From NCBI RefSeq assembly GCF_001641755.2, contig NZ_LRFG02000004.1, positions 284,449-348,448 of the forward strand: a stretch of DNA of 64,000 nt, given 5' to 3'. The DNA is from Microbulbifer flavimaris. Lineage in GTDB: Bacteria > Pseudomonadota > Gammaproteobacteria > Pseudomonadales > Cellvibrionaceae. The notes under the pieces are model-generated. The model saw only the letters and a program-made list of their open reading frames with translations, was not told the origin of the DNA and ran no database searches. The position numbers were made by a program, and so were the translations under genes. Every line of letters starts with the position of its first letter. Positions within the stretch are counted from its first letter, which is position 1. Positions 9,697 through 17,858 of the stretch are shown piece by piece.

Positions 9697-9788
9697 CCAG
9701 GGTGGGCATTTCGAAACGCTGTGAATACGTCCCTGTACGCTCCGTCGGCGACGTCCCTGTCGCCGACGGTTTGAAATACCCACCCTGG
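9697..9788. repeat. Nested palindromic element, copy 2 (inverted)
   Basis: The outer arms CCAGGGTGGGCATTTCGAAAC (9697-9717) and its near complement (9769-9788) enclose GAATACGTCCCTGTA and an 11-bp hairpin (CCGTCGGCGAC at 9742-9752, complement at 9759-9769). The core matches the reverse complement of copy 1 with compensating stem changes (GTGCC to GCGAC), so stem pairing is kept. Confidence 0.8.
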
Positions 9789-9844
9789 CACCTCGCCTTC
9801 GCTTCTCGCTAAGAGTTTGCTGAATGAAGCGAGGCCCACGTTAT

Positions 9845-10762
9845 TTACTTGCCGACAAAGTCCCTGCGCAGCGGCTGGCACATGCAGTGCACACCACCGC
9901 CGCCCGGCGTGATCATGGAAATATCCGGATCGATCACCTCCAGGCCATGGGCGCGACATTTCTCTGCCAGGCCCTTGTTGGCCTTTGGCAGCATCACCCG
10001 GTCGTTACCCAGCGCCACCACGTTGACGCCCAGCTCCAGTACCTGCGGGAAGGGAATATCGATGATTTCGATATTGCGATCACGGAACCACTGCACCAGC
10101 TCGGGCTCAACCGCGTCAATACAGATCGCAGCGAGCTTCTCCGCCAGCATCGCGACCATCACGTCGATGTGCAGGAAGAAGGGATCGAACTGGTAGCCTT
10201 TCACCTCCCAGCCTTCCTTCTCGATCCAGCCCTTCATCTGCTCGAAGCCCTGCGGGCTGGTGCGCTCACCGGAATAGCCGCACAGGATGACGCCCGGCTC
10301 CAGCACCATGAAATCGCCACCCTCCAGGGAACCGGCGGTGATGATGTCGTACAGCGGAATATCCAGCTCCATGTACTTTTTCACGATGGGTGCCCACTCA
10401 CCGCGGCGCCACGGGCTGTACATCTGTGTCACGATCGGGCCCCAGGGCGTCATTACCGAGGAGTCGCGGCCATAAATTTGATACGGCAGCGTGCTGTCAG
10501 CGGGAATCAGGTGCGTGTTCACCCCGGCGTGACGATAGGCGTCAAGCATCTCTGCATGCTGGGCCGCCGCGACCTTGTGATCAAACTTCATACCCAGGCG
10601 CACCGCACGGCGCGAGCTGGAATTACCGGTGCGCCAGCTATAGTTGTCCACCGGCCCAATCAACACTTCCCGCAGCGGACCGTACTCGGAGTCCATGCCC
10701 CACTTTTCCAGAGGCTTGGTGCCACCGTTGTCTTCGCGGCGACGCATGACAAATTCGCTCAT
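9845..10762 (-). CDS. Arginine-deiminase-fold amidinohydrolase/amidinotransferase
   Basis: The 305-residue member of the guanidino-modifying superfamily (arginine deiminase, DDAH, amidinotransferases) has an acidic residue in SLEGGDFMVLEPG (about residue 165), His in DPFFLHIDVMV, and the nucleophile Cys near the C-terminus in GGGGVHCMCQPLRRD. The N-terminal signature is YGPLREVLIGP. Its stop-side neighbour, 72 bases upstream in the same direction, is an M20 carbamoylase. Guanidino to ureido, then ureido to amine, would be a logical two-step pathway. A true amidinotransferase is the alternative; the substrate cannot be read. Confidence 0.82.
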   Translation of the reverse strand: MSEFVMRRREDNGGTKPLEKWGMDSEYGPLREVLIGPVDNYSWRTGNSSSRRAVRLGMKFDHKVAAAQHAEMLDAYRHAGVNTHLIPADSTLPYQIYGRDSSVMTPWGPIVTQMYSPWRRGEWAPIVKKYMELDIPLYDIITAGSLEGGDFMVLEPGVILCGYSGERTSPQGFEQMKGWIEKEGWEVKGYQFDPFFLHIDVMVAMLAEKLAAICIDAVEPELVQWFRDRNIEIIDIPFPQVLELGVNVVALGNDRVMLPKANKGLAEKCRAHGLEVIDPDISMITPGGGGVHCMCQPLRRDFVGK

Positions 10763-10834
10763 GACTTCACTTCCAATAGTTGCTTGTCCGGCAGCTCGTC
10801 AGGTTGCCGGCCGTATCTCGTTTTATGGTGAGGA

Positions 10835-12082
10835 TCAGCTGGCAATGCCCGCGCGATCCAGCATGGCCTGCAGCAGCACGTTACCGCCCGCCTCCAGGTG
10901 CTCTGCTTCCGCTGACTCCGCCTCATTGTGAGAGAGCCCTCCGGCACAGGGCACGAAAATCATCGAGACGGGCGCCACCCGGGAGACATAAACGGAATCG
11001 TGACCGGCACCGGAAACCATTTTCCGGTGACTGTAGCCAAGCGCGTTAACCGCCTTGTCCACCGCGGCAATACAATCCTCGTTGAAGGCCACCGGCGGGG
11101 AGTGCCATTCGTCACGCACCTCGATGGTGGTGCCCGTGGCCTGCTGAACTTCTTCTACTACCCGGTGCAGGCTCTGGTGCAGATGCTCCAGCCCTTCCGG
11201 CTGCGGGTGGCGTAGATCCAGGGCCAGCACTACTTTTTCCGGCACGGTGTTGCGGCTGCCGGGCTCCGCGCGCAGGTCACCGCAGGTCATGCGGGCGTCC
11301 TCGCTAAATGTTTTTACTTCGGCATAAAGTTTCTGGCACAGCAGGGACATCGCCTGCACCGGATCGCGGCGATCCTCCATCGGGGTCGGGCCCGCGTGAC
11401 AGGGGGTGCCGTGGAAGGTCACGTCGTACCAGCGGATGCCCTGTACACCGGTCACTACTCCGATCACCTGCTCCTGCTTTTCCAGGATCGGGCCCTGCTC
11501 GATATGGGCCTCGAAGGCCGCCGTGATCGGCTTCGGCTCTGCGGGCATATCGCCCAGGTAGCCAATACGCTCCAGCTCGTTGCCGATGGTTTTGCCCTCT
11601 TTGTCGGCACGACCGTGACCATACTCGAGGCTGAATTCGCCCGCCCACACACCAGAACCGATCATGGCCGGTGAGAAACGCGCGCCCTCCTCGTTGGTCC
11701 ATACCACGACTTCGAGCGGCGCCCTGGTCGTAACCTTGTTCTGCTCCAGGGTACGGAGTACCTCCAGACCCGCCAGCACGCCATAGACTCCGTCAAACTT
11801 GCCGCCGGTGGGCTGGGTATCCAAGTGAGAACCGGTGATGACCGGGGGCAAATCCTCGCTTCCGGCACGGCGGGCAAAGATATTGCCCATACGGTCTACG
11901 CGAATTTCGCAACCGATCTCGCGGCACCAGCGTGCAAACAGGTCACGCCCCTGCTTGTCCTCGTCAGTCAGCGCCTGACGGTTGCAGCCACCGGCCGGGG
12001 TACCGCCGATCTGGGCCATCTCCATCAGGCTATCCCACAGGCGGGTGCCGTCGATGCGCAGGTTTTCTACTGTGTTTTCCAT
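10835..12082 (-). CDS. M20-type Zn-dependent N-carbamoylase/ureido hydrolase
   Basis: The 415-residue enzyme belongs to the family of allantoate amidohydrolase, beta-ureidopropionase and N-carbamoyl-L-amino acid hydrolase. Metal-binding segments are GSHLDTQPTGGKFDG and WTNEEGARF; HIEQGP and the C-terminal SGAGHDSVYVSR are also typical. Product of the family reaction: amine, CO2 and ammonia. The open frame extends to 12187, but ATG 12082 has GGAG upstream and family-like length. It is divergent from kynA, with a 129-base shared promoter region, and the deiminase-fold gene follows it. Confidence 0.88.
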   Translation of the reverse strand: MENTVENLRIDGTRLWDSLMEMAQIGGTPAGGCNRQALTDEDKQGRDLFARWCREIGCEIRVDRMGNIFARRAGSEDLPPVITGSHLDTQPTGGKFDGVYGVLAGLEVLRTLEQNKVTTRAPLEVVVWTNEEGARFSPAMIGSGVWAGEFSLEYGHGRADKEGKTIGNELERIGYLGDMPAEPKPITAAFEAHIEQGPILEKQEQVIGVVTGVQGIRWYDVTFHGTPCHAGPTPMEDRRDPVQAMSLLCQKLYAEVKTFSEDARMTCGDLRAEPGSRNTVPEKVVLALDLRHPQPEGLEHLHQSLHRVVEEVQQATGTTIEVRDEWHSPPVAFNEDCIAAVDKAVNALGYSHRKMVSGAGHDSVYVSRVAPVSMIFVPCAGGLSHNEAESAEAEHLEAGGNVLLQAMLDRAGIAS

Positions 12083-12211
12083 TCGATAGGCTCCGGACCT
12101 TATAATGCCGCCAATATTAAGCTTTTTTCCGCAATTTAAGTTTTGATCCGCGCCCCGCAAAGTGCGCATTATTTTGCGGCTGGTCAAAACTCAACCAGGT
12201 GTTCTCATTTC

Positions 12212-12994
12212 ATGACCGTTACGTACAGTTCTTACCTCAAGGTCGACGAGTTGCTCAAGTGCCAGCACCCCCTCTCCGAGGGCCCGGAGCACGATGAATT
12301 GCTGTTTATCACCATTCACCAGAGCTACGAGCTGTGGTTCAAGCAGCTGCTGCACGAACTCGACTTCCTGATCCGCCTGTTCAACCAGGGTGAACAGAAC
12401 CGGGCCCTGCACACACTGAAGCGGGTGGACGCCATCTATCGCACCCTGATTCAGCAGGTGGACATCCTCGAGACCCTGACGCCTCTGGAATTCATGTCAT
12501 TCCGTGATCGGCTCTCCACCGCCAGCGGCTTCCAGTCCTACCAGTTCCGTGAGCTGGAGTTCCTCTACGGCGCCAAAGACGCAAAGAAGCTGGAAAATTA
12601 CCCGGCGGGCTCCGAGCATCACCAGCGACTGCAAAAGCGCCTGGAGAGCCCCACCCTCTGGGACGCCTTCCTGAAATTCCTCGCCGGCCAGGGGCACGAG
12701 ATCCCGGGCAATGTGCTCAACCGGGACTATACTCAGGTCGCCGAGCCCTCAAAGGCGGTCCAGCATGTGCTGATCGACATCTACCGCAACGATCCGCTGG
12801 TGAGCGAAATCTGCGAGGCTCTGGTGGACATCGATACGTCATTGCAGCAGTGGCGCTACCGGCACGTGAAGATGGTGGAAAGAACCATCGGCAGCAAGAT
12901 GGGTACTGGCGGTTCCACCGGTGTTGGCTACCTGCAGAGCACCCTGTTCCGCCCCGTATTCCCCGATTTGTGGGCGATTCGCTCCGAATTCTGA
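12212..12994 (+). CDS. kynA: Tryptophan 2,3-dioxygenase
   Basis: The 260-residue haem enzyme opens the indole ring of tryptophan to N-formylkynurenine, the first step of the kynurenine pathway. Typical segments are FITIHQSYELWFKQLLHELD near the N-terminus and WRYRHVKMVERTIG, which holds the proximal haem His. The Gly-rich GTGGSTGVGYL and the ending LFRPVFPDLWAIRS also match. Family homology starts at ATG 12212. No kynB or kynU is adjacent, so the rest of the pathway must lie elsewhere. Confidence 0.95.
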   Translation: MTVTYSSYLKVDELLKCQHPLSEGPEHDELLFITIHQSYELWFKQLLHELDFLIRLFNQGEQNRALHTLKRVDAIYRTLIQQVDILETLTPLEFMSFRDRLSTASGFQSYQFRELEFLYGAKDAKKLENYPAGSEHHQRLQKRLESPTLWDAFLKFLAGQGHEIPGNVLNRDYTQVAEPSKAVQHVLIDIYRNDPLVSEICEALVDIDTSLQQWRYRHVKMVERTIGSKMGTGGSTGVGYLQSTLFRPVFPDLWAIRSEF

Positions 12995-13035
12995 TGCGGA
13001 AGTCAGCCGGGGCCGCTGCGGCCCCTTCAAACAGG

Positions 13036-13069
13036 CATAAAAAAAGCCAGCTTGAAGCTGGCTTTTTTG
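13036..13069. terminator. Bidirectional terminator between kynA and exbD-like gene
   Basis: Stem AAAAAGCCAGCTT/AAGCTGGCTTTTT with A-rich and T-rich flanks works in both directions, serving the convergent kynA and exbD-like genes. Confidence 0.85.
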
Positions 13070-13091
13070 TTCGCCGGGGGCGAAGCGAAGA

Positions 13092-13514
13092 TTACTCTTC
13101 GAAAGGCACCAGGGAAACCTGGATCCCCGGGCTCACCTCTTGCGCAGCATCGGCGATCTGCACATAGGTGTCCGCGCTGGACTTGTTGTGCGCGCGCACA
13201 ATGACGATCGCCTGCGGGTTTTCCGCGTAAAGCTGGGCGATACGGGCCCGTACTGCGCGGGTATCGATACGGCTCTGGGCCATAAAGATCTCGTCGTTGG
13301 CGTTGACGGTCAGCAGAATATTCTGCTTGTCGGGATCCGGCGGAATTTCAGTCTGCTTGTCCGGATCCGGCACGTTGACATCCAGCGCCTTCTCCTTAAC
13401 AAAGGAAGCCGTCACGATAAAGAAGATCAGCATGATGAACACAACGTCCAGCATGGGCGTCAGGTCGATGTCGGCCTTTTCCTCTTCTACGGCCTTACCG
13501 CGTCGTCTACTCAT
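13092..13514 (-). CDS. ExbD/TolR-type biopolymer transport protein
   Basis: The 140-residue inner-membrane protein has one N-terminal helix carrying the proton-translocating Asp in DLTPMLDVVFIMLIFF, followed by a periplasmic domain. A proline/Asp-rich direct repeat (PDPDKQTE, PDPDKQN) lies after the helix. ExbD works with ExbB to energise TonB, but no exbB or tonB is adjacent, so its partner is encoded elsewhere. A TonB-like fusion lies 10 kb away at 23473. Confidence 0.92.
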   Translation of the reverse strand: MSRRRGKAVEEEKADIDLTPMLDVVFIMLIFFIVTASFVKEKALDVNVPDPDKQTEIPPDPDKQNILLTVNANDEIFMAQSRIDTRAVRARIAQLYAENPQAIVIVRAHNKSSADTYVQIADAAQEVSPGIQVSLVPFEE

Positions 13515-13701
13515 AAAACACCGTACAGTTATCTAATGCGAATGGCGCCGGATTGACCGGTCTAATCAGGTGGGCAAGATTGCCGCGAAATTGCCCGCTT
13601 TGCAAGTGAAACCTGTCAAACGGAACAATCCCCCTTATAAATCAAGAAGTTACAAGGGCCTAGCCTCGCACTGCTCACTATTTAGGCAGGCGCCAGGCAT
13701 G

Positions 13702-14154
13702 CTAGCGACCCGCCAGGTAGCCCGCATAATCCGGCACCGGCCGGTCGAAGTCACTGCCCATCAGGGTCGACTGGATCATCATATCGGCACTGGCGGAGTT
13801 GCAGGCGACCGGGATGTTCCACACCGCAGCGATGCGCAGCAGCGCCTTGACGTCCGGATCATGGGGCATGGGCTCAAAGGGGTCCCAGAAAAAGACCAGC
13901 AGGTCAATCCGGCCCTCTGCGATCTGGGCGCCGATCTGCTGGTCACCTCCCAGTGGACCGCTCAACAACTTCTCAACCTCGAGACCCGTGGCTGCCTCCA
14001 ACCGGGTCCCCGTGGTACCGGTCCCCAGCAAGCGGTGCTGTTGCAGCAGCGGCTTGTGGCGACTGCACCATTCAATCAGGTCACCTTTACGGTTGTCGTG
14101 GGCCACCAGCGCGACGCGCTTACTGGCCGGTATGGTTTTTGAGATGAACTGCAT
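13702..14154 (-). CDS. mgsA: Methylglyoxal synthase
   Basis: The 150-residue enzyme converts dihydroxyacetone phosphate to methylglyoxal and phosphate, a bypass relieving phosphorylated-sugar stress. Family features are RVALVAHDNRK, the phosphate-binding TGTTGTRL, GPLGGDQQIGA with catalytic Asp, and FFWDPFEPMPHDPDVKAL. A second in-frame start lies six codons upstream; ATG 14154 is preferred because GGGGAG sits seven bases before it. Confidence 0.94.
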   Translation of the reverse strand: MQFISKTIPASKRVALVAHDNRKGDLIEWCSRHKPLLQQHRLLGTGTTGTRLEAATGLEVEKLLSGPLGGDQQIGAQIAEGRIDLLVFFWDPFEPMPHDPDVKALLRIAAVWNIPVACNSASADMMIQSTLMGSDFDRPVPDYAGYLAGR

Positions 14155-14397
14155 GGACTCCCCGTTAGGCATCAGGCCTGCTCAATATTGCCCTATTGAT
14201 GCAGTTTCCCCCGGCGATGACAAGCGCCCCCCGGGGGAGGAGCGACCGGGCGGACCTTATTAGCGCCTGACAGCGCCGGGCAGCCCCGTCCATCTCAGAG
14301 CCACGAGACGCCCCGCCAGCGACAGATACTGCGCTGCCCGGGCGCCGCCTTTATAATGGAGCGAACAGTAACCCCTATAAAGAAGTAAGGAATCACG

Positions 14398-14793
14398 ATG
14401 AGTGTTGGAGCCTGGGAACCCGAGCAACCGACGACTGCCAAGGCGGAAATCGATCGCGAACAACTGCAACGCTTCATTTCGGCAGTGGAGTCCGGAAAAT
14501 CTCTGCACGACGCCCTGGCCGCCGAGGACCGCTCGGCCTCACAGCTGATTCGCCTTCCCGTTCAGCACTGGCTGGACGAGAGTGAAGCCTGGCAGGAGTC
14601 AGAGATCTGGCAACTGATCCGCTTCTTCACCCTCGCTGAGGCACAACTGCCGGGGTGGGACGCCGGGGCAGAATCTGCGGTTATTCCCCTTGCCAAAGCC
14701 CTGCGTCGCCGGCAGCAGCCACTGAACAAAGAACAGCTGCTGTGGATACGACAGAACTCCGACAATCGCTATCTTCCCTACGGCCCCCTTTGA
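14398..14793 (+). CDS. Conserved hypothetical protein
   Basis: The 131-residue soluble, acidic, helical protein has AAGGAATC as Shine-Dalgarno and a TATAAT-like box about 45 bases upstream (14352-14357). Trp- and Gln-rich helices (HWLDESEAWQESEIWQLI) are its main visible feature. I do not recognise the family. It converges with the membrane protein gene at 14823. Confidence 0.65.
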   Translation: MSVGAWEPEQPTTAKAEIDREQLQRFISAVESGKSLHDALAAEDRSASQLIRLPVQHWLDESEAWQESEIWQLIRFFTLAEAQLPGWDAGAESAVIPLAKALRRRQQPLNKEQLLWIRQNSDNRYLPYGPL

Positions 14794-14822
14794 GTGCTCC
14801 CTGATAGCGCCGGGCAGGACGC

Positions 14823-15710
14823 TCAGTCCTCGAGGCGCGAAACCTGCCCACAGAGAAACTCCCCGCTACCGGGCATGCGATAGTTCGTCGGCAGGTGACG
14901 CCAGACCACATAGCCTTCGTCGTCCAGCAGCCAGGCGCTGGGACGACAGGCTGCACCACTACGTGGTGCCCGCATCCCCAGCAAGCGACCCGACAGGCGC
15001 AGCCAGATTGGCACTCCCGCCGGTGCAATAAAGGCGGTATTGGCCGTCTCAGTCGGCGCCAGCTGCAGCACCTGCGGCTCACTGTCGCCCGGCCACAAAT
15101 GGTGCCAGTGCTCCGGCTGCTCGGTACTCACCAGCACCAGCTCCACATCACTCTTTTTCAGTCCCGGCAGGGCATGCGCCAATTGAACGACCTGCGCGCG
15201 GCTGTCTGCACAGAAAGTCCCGCGCAGCATCACCAGCAGATAACCGCCCTTCCCGTCGCTAGCCTCATCAGTATCGTCGGCTTGGCTTTTCCCGGCCAGG
15301 TCCGCAATTGGCCAGGTCTGGCTACCACTCAATGACAGTGGTGGAAACAGCTGATCCAGAGGCGGCATCGGCGGGTGACTGACGGCGCTCCAGTGAAACA
15401 GGTAGACGAGCACGATAAAAAGGTTATAGATGGTGAGCTGCATCGGCAGGCTCTGTTCACTCGCGGTCAACAGCGCTATTCCCAGCCCCACCAGTAACAT
15501 TGCAAAAGCTTTCGGCTCCCACTGCTCACCGGCAAACTGCCCCGACCTGAAAAAGCGTAACACCATCCACACAGGCATTGCCCAGGCATTGATGAGTACC
15601 CCGAACCAGGCAAATTCACCGCTGGTAAAATATTGATAAAGCGCCCAAATGCCGCATCCCCACAGCCAAATAAAAGCTGCGAAAGTAAAAAATCCCTTAA
15701 TCCTGGTCAT
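14823..15710 (-). CDS. Membrane protein with thioredoxin-fold-like C-terminal domain
   Basis: The 295-residue protein has four hydrophobic helices in residues 5-110, then a soluble domain starting near residue 150. That domain resembles AhpC/TSA-type redox domains: GGYLLVMLRGTFCADSRAQVVQLA aligns with the peroxidatic region, and SAWLLDDEGYVVWRHLPTNYR with the terminal strand pair. A single Cys (FCADS) would be the redox residue. Assignment to the thioredoxin superfamily is an inference from pattern. Confidence 0.65.
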   Translation of the reverse strand: MTRIKGFFTFAAFIWLWGCGIWALYQYFTSGEFAWFGVLINAWAMPVWMVLRFFRSGQFAGEQWEPKAFAMLLVGLGIALLTASEQSLPMQLTIYNLFIVLVYLFHWSAVSHPPMPPLDQLFPPLSLSGSQTWPIADLAGKSQADDTDEASDGKGGYLLVMLRGTFCADSRAQVVQLAHALPGLKKSDVELVLVSTEQPEHWHHLWPGDSEPQVLQLAPTETANTAFIAPAGVPIWLRLSGRLLGMRAPRSGAACRPSAWLLDDEGYVVWRHLPTNYRMPGSGEFLCGQVSRLED

Positions 15711-15840
15711 AGACTGGCAAAAATACCCTGAAAAACTTGCAATTGAGTATATAAATAAGCTGCAATTAGCGCGATGTTTTCTGTGCTTCGATTATTTTTC
15801 TTTTCATAGTTACAACAATACTTAAAGACAGGGATATTTT

Positions 15841-16644
15841 ATGGCTGCAAAGAAAAAGGCCACTGCCAAAAAGGCTGCGGCGAAGGTAAGCCCCATTGCT
15901 AAGCTGGAAGCTGAACTCAGCAAGCTGAAAGGCCAGCTGGAGAAAGCCCGCGAGAAACAGGAAAAAGACGCGGCCAAGAGCGCCGACAAGCTGGCAAAGG
16001 ATGCCGCCAAAGCTGCGGATAAAGCCAAGAAGGCAGCAGCCAAGGTAAAAGCTACCCGCGCGAAGAAGAAGACTCCGGCTCAGCAGCGCCAGCTGAAGTC
16101 CGCTGTGACTGCTGCCAACGCAGCTAAAAAAGCTGCCGACAATGCCAAGGCCGCGGCCAAGGAAGCAAAAGAACAGCTTGCCACTATCAAGGCCGACAAC
16201 AAGCTGGCGGCCAAAGTCGCCAAGTCAATTGCCAAGGAAGAGGCAGCCGTAGCCAAGAAACTGGCGGCCGAGGCCAAGAAGAAGGCCGCTGCCGAAGCCA
16301 AGAAGGCTGCCGCTGCCGCCAAGAAGAAGGCCGCTGCAGAGAAGAAGAAAGCTGCCGCTGCTGCCAAGAAGAAAGCCGCCGCAGAGAAGAAGAAAGCTGC
16401 TGCTGCTAAGAAAAAGGCCGCTGCCGCTGCCAAGAAAGCCAAGGCAAAGGCCAAGAAGGCAACTGCCAAGAAGAAGCCCGGCCGGCCAAAGAAAGCGGCC
16501 ACCAAGACTGGCGCCAAGAAATCTCCGGGTCGCCCGAAGAAGGCAGCCACCAAGACCAAGGCCAAGAAGTCTCCAGGTCGCCCGAAGAAAGCTGCAGCCA
16601 AGAAGACCGCTGCCCGCCGCGGCCGCCCGCCGAAGGCGAAGTAA
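15841..16644 (+). CDS. AlgP/histone H1-like Ala/Lys-rich DNA-binding protein
   Basis: The 267-residue protein is made almost entirely of Lys and Ala. Residues 15-120 are a charged helical region (KLEAELSKLKGQLEKAREKQ) likely to form coiled coil. Residues 130-215 are near-perfect KKKAAA(E) repeats. The tail has four AT-hook-like GRP motifs (KKPGRPKK, SPGRPKK twice, RRGRPPK). AlgP of Pseudomonas is the closest known type. It is likely a nucleoid-associated protein. The upstream 130 bases are strongly AT-rich and probably hold a promoter; a terminator follows. Confidence 0.85.
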   Translation: MAAKKKATAKKAAAKVSPIAKLEAELSKLKGQLEKAREKQEKDAAKSADKLAKDAAKAADKAKKAAAKVKATRAKKKTPAQQRQLKSAVTAANAAKKAADNAKAAAKEAKEQLATIKADNKLAAKVAKSIAKEEAAVAKKLAAEAKKKAAAEAKKAAAAAKKKAAAEKKKAAAAAKKKAAAEKKKAAAAKKKAAAAAKKAKAKAKKATAKKKPGRPKKAATKTGAKKSPGRPKKAATKTKAKKSPGRPKKAAAKKTAARRGRPPKAK

Positions 16645-16689
16645 GCTGTCGGAACCGGGGGGCGGAAGCTCCCCAGTCCCGCATCGCGT

Positions 16690-16717
16690 CAAACCCCGGC
16701 TTTTGCCGGGGTTTTTC
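16690..16717 (+). terminator. Rho-independent terminator after AlgP-like gene
   Basis: Stem AACCCCGGC/GCCGGGGTT with four-base TTTT loop followed by TTTT. Confidence 0.88.
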
Positions 16718-16775
16718 GTTGTTCACGAGTTTGCTGAACGCCGGGCCAATAACAGCCGCGGCACGCAATCAATGT

Positions 16776-17699
16776 TCAGGGTGAATTGAGCTGCAGCCCC
16801 GCGATGCTGTGGTCCCGGGCCAGCTCCAGCACACAATCGGCGCGACCGGGCATCTCCTTGAGCAGGTTGCGGGTAATCCGCTCGTAGTGCTGCACGAAAC
16901 GCTCGATCTCCGCATCCGACATTCCCCCCCCCTTGGATGCGCGAAGCTGGTGCTCCTGCTGCGTGCGCCAGGCCACCACACAATCCATATCAGGAACTTT
17001 CAACATCACCAGTATGTCGAGCCTGGCAAATAATTGCCGGTAAGGCCCCTGCAGCTGGCGGTTGATATAGTCTCGCCAGCGGCCATCCGCATCCTCGCAG
17101 CGCTCGAGCCGATTGATAGGCTCTTCCCCCTCCTGCCAGGGTGTGGCTCCCACGCACCACCCCTCGAAAAGGAGGATATCGACAGGACCATGATGGCTAC
17201 TCCAGGAGTTCACCGGCACGCGGTCATCCGTGGATTTGTCGAAGCGGGGAATCCGGGTGTTATCGGCACCGGCGCTATGGCAGAGTCGCTCGATAGTCTC
17301 GATACCCAGCGCCACATCGTGAGTGCCGGGCACGCCGCGGGTTGCGAGCAAGGGATGCACGCGCTGCGCCAGTTGCAGTCGATCGGCACGGGTGAGGTAA
17401 ATATCGTCCAGGGAGAAACCGGCACTGCGAATCCCCATATGTGTCCATACCAGATTCAGGAATGCGGTCAGCGTCGACTTGCCCGAGCCCTGGCCTCCAC
17501 ACAGGCCCACGACCAGCGTGCGCCCGTCCTCTCGCTGGTCAGCGAGCCATACGGCGAGCGGCAGCAGGTAGTTGTCGATGCCCTGATGGAACGCGGGCGG
17601 CAATTGCCGCTCCGCCACAAAGTCGGTGATAGGTGCCGCCAGGGTTTTCCGAAGTGCACTCGCCCGCTCCCGGGTTGCCTGCGGCCAGCTGGATGTCAT
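16776..17699 (-). CDS. P-loop kinase, D-glycerate 3-kinase-like
   Basis: The 307-residue protein has Walker A in VGLCGGQGSGKSTLTAFL, a second acidic segment FSLDDIYLT, and VDILLFEGWCVGA, typical of the plant-type glycerate kinase/YggC family. The expected reaction is phosphorylation of D-glycerate at O3, though substrates vary in this family. The frame is open to 17810; ATG 17699 is preferred because GGAAAGGGAG precedes it. Confidence 0.82.
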   Translation of the reverse strand: MTSSWPQATRERASALRKTLAAPITDFVAERQLPPAFHQGIDNYLLPLAVWLADQREDGRTLVVGLCGGQGSGKSTLTAFLNLVWTHMGIRSAGFSLDDIYLTRADRLQLAQRVHPLLATRGVPGTHDVALGIETIERLCHSAGADNTRIPRFDKSTDDRVPVNSWSSHHGPVDILLFEGWCVGATPWQEGEEPINRLERCEDADGRWRDYINRQLQGPYRQLFARLDILVMLKVPDMDCVVAWRTQQEHQLRASKGGGMSDAEIERFVQHYERITRNLLKEMPGRADCVLELARDHSIAGLQLNSP

Positions 17700-17858
17700 T
17701 GCCACTCCCTTTCCAATGGTCCCGCCCAGTAAAAACTTCCTCAAGGACTCGGGGCCACCGGCTTTCACCAGGTATACACTACCTCGGCTCCTCCCGCCGC
17801 CCCGGAGCATTGAAAGAAATGCACTTTCCGTTCCAGCCCTGTGAACGGGGACTGAGTA

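Larger units (their letters stand above)
9285..9844. other. Non-coding stretch with palindromic elements
   Basis: I find no convincing gene here. The stretch holds two nested palindromes and a hairpin terminator, described separately. The short open frames inside are by-products of the repeats. Confidence 0.6.

Noticed and set aside
9541..9774. Short open frame across the palindromes
   Set aside because: It arises from the repeat sequence and has no coding features.
16080..16692. Open frames opposite the Ala/Lys-rich gene
   Set aside because: They encode Ala/Phe/Leu low-complexity sequence mirroring the KKKAAA repeats; not membrane proteins.
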